DNA of 64,000 nucleotides from assembly GCA_964007475.1 (NCBI GenBank), contig OZ023274.1, forward strand, positions 52,595,678-52,659,677. Reading direction: 5' to 3'. Of the stretch, positions 1 through 11,620 are shown piece after piece. The notes beneath the pieces are model-generated. The model was not told the DNA's origin, did no database searches, and was given only the letters and a program-made list of their open reading frames with translations. Source of the DNA: Hybos culiciformis. Taxonomy: Eukaryota > Arthropoda > Insecta > Diptera > Hybotidae. A program made the translations under genes and the position numbers. Positions within the stretch are counted from its first letter, which is position 1. Every line of letters starts with the position of its first letter.

Positions 1-218
1 TAGGGTTTGTAGATTAAGTTTGCCTTAAAATTGTTGTTAAGGCGAATAATTTTTAAATTTCATATGAAATTGAAAAATTTATATTTTTCTTTTGTATAGG
101 ATTTTAGAAACCAAATGAAATAAGGTTGCTGATGGTGTCATGAAAAATTTTGAAAAATTTGATAATTAAAATTGTCTTCTTTTTAAAATAGAGATGAAAT
201 AAAAAAAAAAATTAAATT

Positions 219-440
219 AATAGTAGATTACAATACATGGTAAGAAAATTTGTTATTCTTGCGAGTTGTGTATACACACAAACACATAGACACGAGTCAT
301 ATTTATATCACGAGACCGAAGGTCGAGTGATATAATATTGACGAGTGTCTATGTGTTTGTGTGTATACACAACGAGCTGTATAACAAATTTGATTACCAT
401 GTATTGTATACTGCTTTAATGTGCATGGGAGAGGGAGTTG
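219..440. repeat. Long imperfect palindrome opening a dispersed repeat family (copy A1)
   Basis: Positions 229-408 form a 180-bp palindrome. The outer arms (229-254 against 383-408) differ at only a few bases, and the inner arms starting GTTGTGTATACAC match perfectly for about 29 bp. The centre holds a smaller hairpin around GAGACCGAAGGTC. The start AATAGTAGATT (219-229) recurs at 1088 and 59116, and the flank after the palindrome (TTTAATGTGCATGGGAGAGG-like) recurs near 59280. This looks like the left part of a non-autonomous repeat whose right part is missing here. Family membership is inferred from these shared segments. Confidence 0.7.
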
Positions 441-557
441 AAAACAATACATTTACAATAAAAAAAATAAACAAAAAAGTTCAAAATGAAGCAAGGAAAT
501 AAAATTTAATTAATACGGAAGTAAATTTATTTCTCGAAATAATTTCAAACCGGATGA

Positions 558-718
558 TTTAAGATCAGCTAATTCCTAAAATATTAAAAAAAAATTAGTA
601 ATTTTTCCAAAAAAAATTATTCATTTTCTTTTTTGCAAAAAAAAAAATCGAATAATTTTTTTTTAGAAAAATTACTAATTTTTTTTTTATTATTTTAGGA
701 ACTAATGGTCTTCTTAAA
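558..718. repeat. AT-rich palindromic element, about 70-bp arms
   Basis: The left arm from TTTAAGA (558) and the right arm ending TCTTAAA (718) are reverse complements over most of their length, including TTCCTAAAATA, AAATTAGTAATTTTTC and AAAATTATTC blocks. About 20 nt of poly-A/T separate them. Several small mismatches and indels show it is not recent. It may be a palindromic MITE, but no clear target duplication or coding sequence is seen. Confidence 0.6.
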
Positions 719-1087
719 TTTTATTTAATTTTATTTTTAATAATTAAAAAAAATAATAATAATTTTATAATTATTTTTTTTTATAATTAAAAATAAAATC
801 AAATAATAATTATATAGTTATAATTTATATTTACAATAAATAATCTCCTTGTTGCTGCCATTTTCCTCGTTTGTTGATAAAAGAAAAAAAAAATTACTTG
901 ACATTTGACAGCAAACTTTATAATGACAACAAAGATATTTTCAGGGTTACCATTGTTCTATTTTTATTCATTTTGTTTTTTTTAATATAAATAAGTGCAA
1001 TTTTTGAAGTGTGGTTTAAATTTTTGTACTAAAATCCAACCACACTCGTTTAAAAATTTAGTAGTAGAGGTTCGAAGATCCTTTAAA

Positions 1088-1590
1088 AATAGTAGATTGA
1101 AACACATGTTAAGAAAATTCATCGACTGATCGACTGGCCGCTTTTTAGAAAAAAAAAAAATAGCCGCGTATTTTTTTATTGGTTCTTTTTTTTTTTTTGT
1201 TTGCTCAGAGGGAAAATATAGATTAGCTCAGAGGGAAAATATAGATTTTTAGCATTATAAACTAAGCTTTGTTTGACATTGATATGATGCATGTGAGAGG
1301 TATACATTTGCAATTTTTTTTTTTTTTTTGGTATTTGTCTTTATTGAAATATTGTGAGTGTGAGTGATATTATTTTTGTTTATAGTATTACGCAGTTCAA
1401 AATGAAGAATGTAAATACAATATAGAGCAATGTAAATACAATTTACATCACAGGGAAATATAAATACAATTTACATTCCTCTATAATTGCATGTGTATTG
1501 ATGCATGTAATGGAGCATTTACCGAGCTAAATTTGCGAATGTAAATACAACTTACCGAAGCCATGCGCATTAAAAATATTTTATTATTGA
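1088..1590 (+). repeat. Dispersed repeat family, copy A2
   Basis: The copy starts with AATAGTAGATTGAAACACATG, as at 219 and 59116. It then carries a block around TATTGAAATATTGTGAG followed by TATTACGCAGTTC (about 1335-1400), which is also present at 59362 and inside the hAT-like element at 17275. Degenerate tandem units around GAATGTAAATACAAT follow (about 1401-1480). The right part, containing GCATGTGTATTGATGCATG and ending near GCGCATTAAA, matches the end of the 59116 copy. The palindrome of copies A1 and B is not preserved here. No coding capacity is visible. Confidence 0.55.
1203..1248. repeat. 23-bp tandem duplication
   Basis: Two units beginning GCTCAGAGGGAAAATATAG lie back to back and differ only at the last base. 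They sit inside repeat copy A2. Confidence 0.85.
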
Positions 1591-1599
1591 TTTCATTTT

Positions 1600-4500
1600 T
1601 GTTTCCAGTTTGAAATTGAAAAGTACAAGTTTTTTTTTTGTAACTGACAGACAGATAAATATTTTGATGATAGAATTTTTGTTTATTTTTTTTTTTTTAA
1701 TTCAAGGTGAAACCCTTTAGTAACAGGTACAAATGTAATTAACAGCGGATGGGTAAAATGAATAAAAAATTAAAGATTAGAAAAATTATTTATAGCTTTT
1801 TTATGAATATGAAACAGTCAACCTGTTTTATATTGGAAAATTGAAAAAATATAAAATATTAAATAATAAATAATAAATCTTTTGAGTATTTTCTATTTTA
1901 TATTTTCTACGGATATTTATTTGTACCTGATATTTTAAATATTTAAATATACACGAAATTAAGTTTTCTACAAAAATAAAACTTTGATTCTAACTTTTAA
2001 CAAACGTAAATTAACTTTGACCAAATAAATTTTTTTTTTATAAAATGAAGAAAAAATATAAGATTAAAAAATTAGATAATCTTGTCTTTATGTTGGGCAA
2101 ATGTGTTGTCCGCTAAAATCTTAAATTACCTACCATAGTATTTTGAAATTTTTACATGAAAATTCAACAAAGTATATAAATTTTAAAATTGAATTTCGAA
2201 AACGTATGACTTAGCTTTCGTTTTATTTTGACGTTTATTTTGAACAATTTTACAAATAGGTCGAATTGTACAATTGTGTTAACTCGTTTTTTTTTTTATA
2301 TAGGAGAAGTTTCGATAACTATATATTATTATCAGTGGAATGATGAGATTAATTCAATTTTGAAAGATCCAAAATTTAATTTTTTGTTTGTTTTTGATTT
2401 TATTATTTTAAATCAAGTTTTTTTGTAAAAATCTGAAAATTAAAAATTTTCCGAAATGAAAATGGTTTTCACGAAATATAATTCGTAAAACTTGCTACTC
2501 AATATAATATTCTAGTTTATTATTATTTTCAAAGCTTGAACGAACAGTATTCAATATATTGTCGACTAAAAAATTTCACTATTTGAGAAATATAATAACA
2601 ATTTTTCAGAATATATGTATGCGGGAAAAGTAAGTGTATTTTTAATATGACTTTTTTGTCATTCGTTTTGTTTATCCAAGTTTTTTTTTTTTTTTTTTGA
2701 TATATAATGTGCATTCATATGGAAAATTTTCATTTCCCTTTTTTTGAATTTTCATCAAGATAAAGAGTACGCCATTAAAATTAAGGCCACATTTTTAACT
2801 TAATTAATCCTTTGAGTTCTCGATCTTATCACAAAAAAATAAAAAAAAATTGTGGGTGAAATAAATTTAAAAACGTGTGTGCCTGCCGATTAATATATTT
2901 TGTGTATTAAAGGATGAAACGGAAGATTAAAATTTAATTAAAAGTTCTTGTGCCTGAAGATAACATAGGTTTTTGTTCTAAACAAAAAAAAAATAAAAAA
3001 AAAAATGAGAAATCCCCAATTAAATTATAATGAACTTTTCTGATTTTTTTTTTCCTATATTTTTGTTTATTTTTGTTTTGTTTTTGAATGAAATTTTTAA
3101 AGGTATTCTTTTTATATGAAAAATAATTTTTTTTTTTTTTTAAATTTGTTTTTCTGAAGTTTTTCATGTAAAAAAAAAAATTAAAAATAAGTTATTTAAA
3201 AAAGGATTAAAATTTTAGGTTCTATTTAAAAATATAAAAATTAGAATAATTTGAGCAATGGGCAATTTACATAAATTTTCAAGAAGAATAAATTTTTTGT
3301 TTCAACTTCCACGGACAAAAAATTATTTATAAATGCTAAAAGAATTAAGAAGAAAGATGCATGGAAATATAGGAGAATAAAAAAGAAAGGAAAAATTGAA
3401 ACTATAGAACGAAAATAAAATAAAAATTAAGAAAGCAGAATTTAGAATGAAAATTAATTAATTTATTTATTTATTTACAATTACTTTGTTTACATTTAAA
3501 TCGTGATATATAATAATTAATAACACACTGGCTGTTCAAGTCGTTTTTAGTTTTGAACGGTAATGAAACAAGAATCTTCAGAAAAGAATAGAGAAACTTA
3601 TAAATAATGGAGAAGACAGAAAATTATTTAATTTTGATGCTTGAAAATTATTCTCATAAATATGTATTTTTTTTTTTGTATGGAAAACTCTTTTCATTAT
3701 AAAACATAGTTTTCCAGCAACAAATTTTTTATTTTTTTTGTTCAGTTTATGGTTCAAATTTCAGGAAACTCATAATTCTTTGATATTAAAAGAAAGATTT
3801 AGTTATTTTCTTCCTTGAAAAAAAAAAAAAAAAAATTAAGAAAAACAAGAAAATAAGGTAACCGGAAGAGAATAATTTTTATTTTTAAAGAAAATTGGTT
3901 ATTGTTGTTATCATTATTTTGAAAAATTGAGCAAAAAAAAAAAAATCTCATATTTTTCATAAATAATAATATCAAATTTTTTCTTATTATGGACTTAACA
4001 TAGAAATTATGTCATTTTTATTATCTTCTTTCTTTGTTTTTTTTTTTTTAATAATAATAACGAGAAAATAATTATTATTTTATAAAAAATTTACAAATTT
4101 TGATTTAAAAAAAAAAAAAATCTCTCGAGTTTTTAAAAATCCATTAAGACTTTTACTGATTCTTGTTGACTGAAAAATTGCTTTTTTTTTTCTCTTTCTA
4201 ATTTGAAGCATAATTTTAATGCTTTATATATATATAAATAAAGTTGAATATGTTTCATAAAATATGGCAAGAAAATATTTGTTTGCAAAATTTAAATAGA
4301 ATATTTCTAAATGAATTTTAATTGAATAATATTTTTTTTTTTTTTATTTAATTTATTTTATTATTAACAAAATTGTTTTACCCAAAATTTTTTTTAAATC
4401 ATGTAATCTTTTTTTTTTTATTCTTGGAAAATATGAAAACTTGAACTAAATGTATTATTAGATATTTTTCCATTATAAATAATAGGTATTTGAAAAGTGA

Positions 4501-7500
4501 TTTAAATCAAGATTTTATGGAAATAAAATAAGTCTAAATTATTTTTGTTTATTTGGCATTTCATTTTTAATGCGTGAAAATTTTTGTTTTAAATATAATT
4601 ACATCAAAATTATTTTAATTTTATAAAAAAATATAAATGGTCACCTTAGTTTATAGTCTCTTTTATCAAGCAAAAGTTCTAAAGTATTTTCTCACATTTT
4701 ATTCATGATAAAGAAGAAAATTTTTTTCCCGCTCTGATTGGTCCTAAAAAGTTGACATCGTATATGTTCTTCTGAGGTTCGTTTTCTTATCATTAACATA
4801 AGCTCAGGTTTTCCAAATTATTTTCTTCTTCTTAAATATTTTCTTCCTAAGGCGTGTGCAAAAAAAAAAAAATTATTTTCAAAATTCCGATTCGGGGAAC
4901 GAAATTATTTTTATTTTTTTTTTCTAGAAATTTTTGTTTATTCAACTAGAACAAAAAAAAAAATGAAGAAATTAAAAATATTTTATTATTGAAGAAAAAT
5001 AAAAATGCCGCAAAAACAATTCTTTTCTATCCGATGACGCTCTGGGAAATCTTAATGAGAACATTTTTTATTTTCCCATTGAGATATATTTCCCTAAAAT
5101 ACAATTTTTTTTTTTTTTTGAAAATAAATTGAAAACCAATTAAGTAAAAAAGAAAATATACAAATATATCTATATATTTATGTATTTAAAAAACAAAACT
5201 AAACTAAAAACAATTATTTTCTTTACAGTTTTCTCTTCGAAAAACTTTATGTATACATGAAAAATGGATTTTCCACTTTTAATTTGAAAATTCATGAGAT
5301 TTTGTTTCCGACAGTTAATGAATCTGTCTAGACAAAAGTTATTTAAAAAAATTCAGCAAAAAAAAAAAGGATGTTATTATTTTTCTACTGTGTTTATTCT
5401 TTACAAGGTTTTATTTTCAAAAAATAAAAATGGTTTTTTCCTTTATTTGAAAGGAAAATAAACCTATTAATAGGTTTTCTTTATTTTTTTTTTTTCTTAG
5501 AAAAATTAATACCGCAAAATATGAAAGTTTTTTTTTTTTTCGTTTAAAGTTTAATTAAAATGATTGGGTCTTTTGAAAAATTATCAAAAGATTCGGCTAG
5601 ATGAAAGCGAAGCATCGAAAGTTCGAAAGAACTTGAATAGAGAAATAAATTCTGGATGCAATATTCTCACAAAGTTAGGTTAACGCAGTTTTTTAAAACT
5701 TTTTGACCCTAAAGTTTCGATTACCTGAAAAATATTTGAAAATTAAATGAATGTTTATTAAAAAAAAAATATTTCAAATATTTTCAGTCAATTATTGTGG
5801 TGCTATCTGTGAATGTTCAGTAGTTTTACTATCATAATATTAAATATACAAAAGTCAATTTTACTTGCAGCAAGTTCTTCACTGAAATATTTAAGTACTT
5901 AAATTAAATATGTATACAAAATAGAATTTGAGTTAAATAAGCAATACTCAGTTAATATGTAATCTGTTCATTTTCAATCTGTTCTTTATTTCTGTATAGG
6001 TATATACAAAATTAAACTATTTTTTTTTTTTTTAATCCAATATAATTTTTCAAAAATTTGAATTGCAAACCATGTAGCAATAAAATTATAAAGTATTAAA
6101 AAAAGCATTTATTCATATCTTAAGTAAAAATTTGTATATTCGTAGTGTCAAAGAGATGAATTTTAATTTCAAATCATATAATATGTAAATTTAAGTACTT
6201 GGCTTATGTGAATATTTTCTTTCTCTGTCAAGAGAGTAATAGTATGTTGTAAAATTGATAAATGGCCCAATATGAAAACTAAAAAAGAGGATTTCTTTTT
6301 TTTTTGCTATAAGGGTTATGGGTATTTCCAGTAGAAGTCATATAAGTTTTATTTTTACTGAAAAAAAAAATTACCTTTGTAAAATTATTAAGAATAAAAA
6401 ATTAAATATTTTTCATATACAATTTAAAAAAAATATTGCCCTCTACTTATTTTATACCTAAATGTTATTTAAATTATAAGGAAAATATTTAGGAAATTAT
6501 TTCATCCAAGATTCGCCAGGTGTTTGTTATAGAAAATTTTAAAATTTTTCTCGATTTTGTTTTTTTTTTTTTTTAGGAATAAATTAACATAAATTTTTAT
6601 AAACAAAGAGATGTATACATAGGTATTTCTATGATAATTTATATTTTATTTATACTGAAGTTAAAGAAATTTCCAAATTGAAAGTTTTATTTCTAAGTAG
6701 CGGTGAGAGATTTGTATTAAAAAAAAATTGGAAAATAAAGAAAGTCTGTTATTTATTATAACGAACTACGTACTTTATTCCACAGAGTTTCTCAACTTAA
6801 TTTAAACAAAAAATGAAATTTTGTGTTGCGAAAAAATTAACAAAGATTGCAGTTTTTTTTAGGGCAAATATAGAGTTTTAAAACTTAAAATATTTTGAAT
6901 GGCCGGGAAAGTTACATCTACTCTAAAAATAAGAGAAAAAAATTATCTTTTAAAATAGAGTTTTTGTACTTGTAATACTTTAAACACAAATAAAGCACTA
7001 AACTTCCTATTAAAAATTCTTGTACTTTAAATAAATATGAGGAAGTTTGAATCACAGAATTTTTCAGCGGATCACTTATTGAGAAACACTGCATTATAAT
7101 TTATTAAATTTTAAGTTATTAAAAAATAACCTCAACTATGCTAGAATTACCCATAATATCTATCTTTATGTTTTTTTTTTTTTTCTATAAAAATGTTTTG
7201 ATGATATTGCTTGTTTAGCAATAAAAAAAAGCATTAGAATCCACGTCGCAGATACATCTAATTTCACTTCTTCTCAATTTCACTCTAGTACTATGTGAAA
7301 GTTTATTTTTTTTTCGTCAAATTGAAATCCTCTGTATTATTATCACCTTTACGTGGATAATGATGCACACCCTTGAGCAAAAATCGAGACATGAATATTT
7401 AAAACATAAAAATATATGTATGTATAAAATTCTTGATACTTCTGGGTATTTTCAATTTTTTTTTTTTATATATATTCAGCACAATTTTCTCACTAGAATT

Positions 7501-8100
7501 ATTATTTCATTTATTTTCATTTTTTTTTTCTACAATTTTTCTAAAATTTATTGAATTTTCTTAAAATTATTTTCCATTTAAAGAATAAGAAGTTGAAAAA
7601 AAAAATAAGAATGAGAAAATGTTAAAAGAAAATTCTCAACATAACAATATTAGAAAAAAAAAAAAAACATTTTCGATTTTAAAATTTCAATACACGAAAA
7701 GCGTAAATTATTATCCTCTAAGTTTTACACCATAGCGAGTCAATGAAAATGAAAAGAAAATTATGTAGGGAATAAAAATAAATTTAATTTTTTTCTAACT
7801 TTATTTGAAAGAAAAATTAAACCAAGCGAATACAATTTATTCGCGATTTATTTTAAATTACGAATTTTAACTATAATTTTTTTTTAAGTTATGCGAAAAT
7901 AATTTAATATTTTTGTTAAAACTATCCTTCCGAAAATTAATGGTCTCTACTCTAAATACACTGTACTTGTTACATAAAATTTCAAAGCTCAATGAAAATT
8001 TTTTGAATAAATTAACATTTTATCATTTTAACAATTTATCTCTTAATTTTTGATTGATGAATCGACATAACATCACAAGTTGATAAGTAATAGGTTAAGG
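1600..8100. other. AT-rich DNA without a recognisable gene
   Basis: This 6.5-kb stretch consists of long A/T runs and short stop-rich frames. I see no splice-bounded open frame of convincing composition, no TIR element with target duplication and no RNA gene. Small AT hairpins occur, for example around AACCTATTAATAGGTT near 5462-5477. A single unit resembling the 51-kb array lies at 2094-2128. Confidence 0.6.
2094..2128 (+). repeat. Solitary unit resembling the 51-kb palindromic array
   Basis: GGCAAATGTGTTGTCCGCT followed by AAAATCTTAAA resembles the array unit ACATTTGTCCGCTAAAAATTT at 51.0-51.7 kb. It could be a degenerate solo unit, but the match is short and could be chance. Confidence 0.3.
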
Positions 8101-8129
8101 TATATTAAAAATTATTAAGTTTCTGGCCG

Positions 8130-8230
8130 CCGCCGTATATTCGTTTTTCTAGTAGTGCTCAGTTGCGAAAGAATTTTTATTTTCAATGGCTTCTGTGTAG
8201 ATAAAACTTAGTGCAGTGCAAATATTTTTT
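8130..8230 (+). promoter_or_regulatory. Possible transcription start region
   Basis: A small GC-richer patch (GGCCGCCGCCG at about 8126) is followed by TCAGTT at 8159-8164, which fits the arthropod initiator consensus. GTGCAGTGCAAA follows within 60 nt and resembles insect 5' leaders. There is no clear TATA box at the right distance, and a downstream promoter element would be only partly matched. It lies on the same strand as the candidate start exon at 11465-11620. Weak and unconfirmed. Confidence 0.15.
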
Positions 8231-8360
8231 AAATAAGACACAAATGCAATAAATACAAATAACACTAAAAATTAATCTCTAATATAAATGTTTACAAAAA
8301 TTTAATAAAAACTAATTAATTAAATTTAAATTGTTGAGAAATAAACGTAGGAATAAAAGT

Positions 8361-8396
8361 ATAATTCATATATTTCTTATAATTCATATATTTCTT
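8361..8396. repeat. 18-bp tandem duplication
   Basis: Two identical 18-bp units, ATAATTCATATATTTCTT, lie in direct tandem. Confidence 0.85.
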
Positions 8397-9820
8397 ATAG
8401 AATTCCTTAAATAATTATATATTACATGCATATGGAAAACTTAATTTAATTCCTCAGGTATTGTTGATTTTATGCGCTAACCTAATTTTAAACCATATAT
8501 TTGGAAAATAATTCACTTTAAATTCCCTGCGGACTTATAACAATTATTACTTCATTATAAATTCAAACCAAATACCGAAAAGTTCAAACGTTTATTTATT
8601 TTTCTCAAAAACCTGTAGAAGTTAAAATTTTGTATGAAAAAAATTCCATTGATAAAAATTAATATACAAAATTCTTCTTATTTATTCATTTATTTACTAT
8701 ATTTATATACATACTAACTATACTACATCTATACACATAAAAGTTAAAAAATTTTCATTTCTGCACATGCATGGTGCTGAATATAATAATAATGTTTAGT
8801 AAAAAGAAAAAAATCATGCTTTTTATGTTGGAAAAACGTCGGAAAAAAAATTCTTCATTTATGCTTTTCAAATTATATTAAATTATGTTTCCAATGTTAA
8901 CGATATTGGAATTCTTTGGAGGAAAATATAAATAGTTATATGAATATAGTTTATATCCAAATTAAAAACTTTTACATAACATAAATTTTTTCGTGCTTAC
9001 TGGCCATAATATAGTAAGATTATATCATCATAATATTATGGTTTTATTTAATTTGCCTTATAGTTATAGTTTTTTATATTATATCTTTTAGTAGAAGAAA
9101 ATTTGTTAACGAACCATCAACTGATTTTATTTATTTTATTCCCATCCATTCAATTAAATTTAACTATTTTTAAGGGAGCGAGCCTCTTTGCAAATTCCAT
9201 ATTGCAAAAGTCTATTTGGCCGAAAGCCACTTATCAAATTTGTATGTTTCGCAAATCTCCATTTCGCAAAAAAAACTCTTTAACAAAATTCCATTTGGCC
9301 TAATGCGACACTTCGCAAAAAGATATTTCTCAAAATACCAATTCACAACATTATATTAATTGAGACACTTCGCAAAAGTATAGTTTAACAAATTTCTTTT
9401 TACTGCACAAATATGATGAATAGAATATTAAAGGCTTTTTTTAACTGTAAAAAAAAATTTGAAATGGGTGGGCCACCAGCAGTAAAAAAAAAACAAAATA
9501 TTACTTAAAAGATAAAAAAATTTAAAATATTTTGAAAAGAAAAGACGATTATAGGGAAGTCAAACTATTATTTTTGATTGCCGAGAATTTAAAATTGAAA
9601 TAATTATACTGGTTATGTACGTATTGAATATTAAAAAAATATATATTGAGTATTAATTTTTTAATATTATTTCTTATATTTACAAACTGGATTTGTATTA
9701 ACTTAAAAAAACAGATATTAAAAATTCAATAAAATTTCTTAAAATTAAAATGCATATAATTGGAATTGTTTAATTTAATAATATGCATTTATGATAATGC
9801 AACATATTTTAGTGAATGCT

Positions 9821-9922
9821 AAATATACATTTCGCAACTACCCTTTTTGGCGTAATTCACATTTCGCGCGCTCGCGCGAAATGTGAATTACGCCAAAAAG
9901 GGTAGTTGCGAAATGTATATTT
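9821..9922. repeat. Perfect hairpin, 50-bp arms with 2-nt spacer
   Basis: Positions 9821-9870 are the exact reverse complement of 9873-9922. The centre is ATTTCGCGCG-CT-CGCGCGAAAT. Perfect identity over 50 bp suggests a recent inverted duplication or an actively homogenised palindrome. The GC-rich centre contrasts strongly with the flanks. Confidence 0.92.
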
Positions 9923-10012
9923 TGCCAAAAGTAGTAGTTGCGCTCGCGCGAAATGTGAATTACGCCAAAAAGGGTAGTTGCGAAATGTATATTTTGCCAA
10001 AAGTAGTAGTTG
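9869..10012. repeat. Perfect 72-bp tandem duplication
   Basis: Positions 9869-9940 and 9941-10012 are identical. The first unit overlaps the right arm of the perfect hairpin, so part of that arm is present twice in direct order and once inverted. Confidence 0.92.
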
Positions 10013-10193
10013 CGAAATGTCCTTATGCTAACTGGAAAGTTGTTAACTGTCTCATTAGGCTAAAGCGAACGTTTGTTAACTATCCGTTTTGCGAAATGGT
10101 TCTTTTGCGAAGTGTCTTTTTTGCCAAATGGAATTAGGCAAAATGTCTTTTTGCGAAATGTCTTTCGGCGATTCGGGTAACACCCATTTTTAA

Positions 10194-11464
10194 TATGAAA
10201 AATACAAGATATGTAAAGAGATTTGAAAAATTTTTTTTGTTGTAAATTTATAAATAAAATAAATTAAAAAAGTTTTTTAAATTAATCGATAATTTAAATA
10301 AAAAATAAAAGAAACTAGCACCTAAAGTAAAGTTGCATTGAATAACAAATGCGATCAAAATTTTTGGCCATATAAAGCCCAAGTTTTTGATATAAAAATG
10401 ATGCTGTTTCTACTATTTTTCAGTATATATTTTTGGTCAGAATCGAATCAAGAAATTCATAAACTAGTTTTGATAAAAAACCATACTAGTCGACAAAGAT
10501 ATAATTTCTAAATGTTTTTTGTTTCCTTTTTTATGAACAATTCAAAACTATTTTCTTTACTATTACTATTCCATATAGCATTTCAACTAATATTTATAGT
10601 TTTTTGTAAAAATGTCAACAAAATTTTCTGGATTCATGAAAAGAAATTATATTTTTTTGCAGAATGAAAAACAAGAAAATCCCTTTATTTTTAAAAACAT
10701 AATTTGATGTTTTTTATTCTAATAATTTTTGGTTTTTGTTTTTTGTTTAAATGTATTTTGTACTGTACTTTTTTGACAAGAGTAAAAGTTTACAACTTCG
10801 TGGGTTCGCAAGAAATAGATACGCAAGAATTGGTTCCCGATGTACTCTTAATTGTTGCGAGGTTCTATTTATAAGGGAAGAAAAGGGGGGGGGGGGTTGG
10901 AACAATAAATTCTTCAATTTTATTCTGGTATTCTAGTGACATAAATATGCATAGATTAAAACCCTAATTGAATTAAAACAATTTTATTGTGCAGTAAAAT
11001 AAAATTACTCCCTAAATACCTATTTTTTTAATGGTTTTGGAGATAAATGTCAGATTGTGAGGAATTAAACATAATGTTGGAATTATTTCAGTATTCTTGA
11101 GATAAATGCTCGATCCCGGGAGACTTTGGTTTGGCAAAAATGTGGGTGGCATGAAAGAACAATATGAACTTTTAACTTCTAGGGTTTTAAAAACTAAAAT
11201 AGATGTCATAAGAATACAGACATAGTATTAAAAGACATAGTATTAGAATTTGATCAGAACTTTACCACAATAGGGACTTCAAATTATTTTATCAGTCTTT
11301 GTCTATTATATTTAGTTTACTAGATCTTCAAATTAATACAGCTGTAAATTAAATTATTATTTATTTTTGTGAATATCCTTTAACAATAGCTTTACCGAAA
11401 AAAAGGCATTATTATTTATTATTAAACGCAATATTTCTAATATTTTTTATTATTTTTTTTTCAG
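10194..11464. other. AT-rich DNA with a 12-G run
   Basis: No gene is demonstrable. A run of 12 consecutive G (10885-10896) stands out in this AT-rich background. A somewhat GC-richer block at 11030-11210 contains the - strand frame listed separately. Confidence 0.5.
11012..11209 (-). CDS. Hypothetical 65-codon frame, weak
   Basis: The frame opens with an ATG at 11209 and encodes a 65-residue peptide with a second in-frame Met at residue 20 (MPPTFLPNQSLPGSS). Its proline, serine and threonine content is higher than that of most frames here, and its GC content is above background. There is no signal peptide, recognised domain or conserved motif. The opposite strand of the same block shows a short GDFGLAK-like string, which I do not consider meaningful. 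It could be decayed coding sequence or chance. Confidence 0.13.
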   Translation of the reverse strand: MTSILVFKTLEVKSSYCSFMPPTFLPNQSLPGSSIYLKNTEIIPTLCLIPHNLTFISKTIKKIGI

Positions 11465-11620
11465 GAAAAAAATAAACAAAATTATTGGAAATTAATTAAT
11501 TGGAAAAATATTGATAAAAGGTTTAAGGTTTTATAAAAAAAAAAAAATAAAAACCACTATAAATCATCATTCAAAAATGAGTGATGAATGTTTAAAGGAT
11601 AAAAATACGTATTTATTCAG
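11465..11620 (+). CDS. Candidate start-codon exon (acceptor, ATG, consensus donor)
   Basis: A T-rich tract ending TTTTTTTCAG (to 11464) could be a splice acceptor. About 112 nt of AT-rich leader follow, then AAAAATGAG with the ATG at 11577. The frame reads MSDECLKDKNTYLFR, splitting the last codon at CAG|GTAAGTCATT. The donor after 11620 is a full consensus, and the exon would end in phase 2. The reading frame stops at once if the donor is not used, as expected of a real exon. The peptide matches no family I recognise and is not low-complexity. No downstream exon with a matching phase is convincing, so the gene cannot be assembled. The spacing to the initiator-like patch at 8159 would allow a non-coding first exon. 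The combination could still be chance. Confidence 0.3.

Larger units (their letters stand above)
9174..10185. mobile_element. Fold-back type composite element made of GCGAAATG/CATTTCGC motifs
   Basis: The left arm (9180-9400) repeats short blocks such as TTTCGCAAA, TTTGGCC and TTAACAAA every 15-20 nt. The right arm (9821-10175) carries the same motifs in the opposite orientation, as TTTGCGAAATG, TTTGCCAAATG and TTGTTAAC. An AT-rich centre of about 400 bp separates them. The outermost ends are GGGAGCGAGCC and the inverse of GGGTGTTACCCG. ATTTTTAA occurs immediately outside both ends (9166-9173 and 10186-10193), a possible 8-bp target duplication, though in AT-rich DNA this could be chance. No transposase frame is seen. 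The architecture resembles fold-back elements; I cannot assign a superfamily. Confidence 0.6.

Noticed and set aside
1..12. TAGGG-like string at the window start, reminiscent of telomeric repeat
   Set aside because: It is a single occurrence with no tandem repetition.
1066..1080. GGTTCGAAGATCC resembling a tRNA B box
   Set aside because: No A box, acceptor stem or cloverleaf can be built around it.
9103..9303. 66-codon + frame
   Set aside because: It enters the degenerate motif array of the fold-back element and has no ATG start.
11090..11140. GDFGLAK string resembling the protein-kinase DFG motif
   Set aside because: No catalytic loop or other kinase motifs lie upstream and a stop precedes it closely, so it is a chance match.
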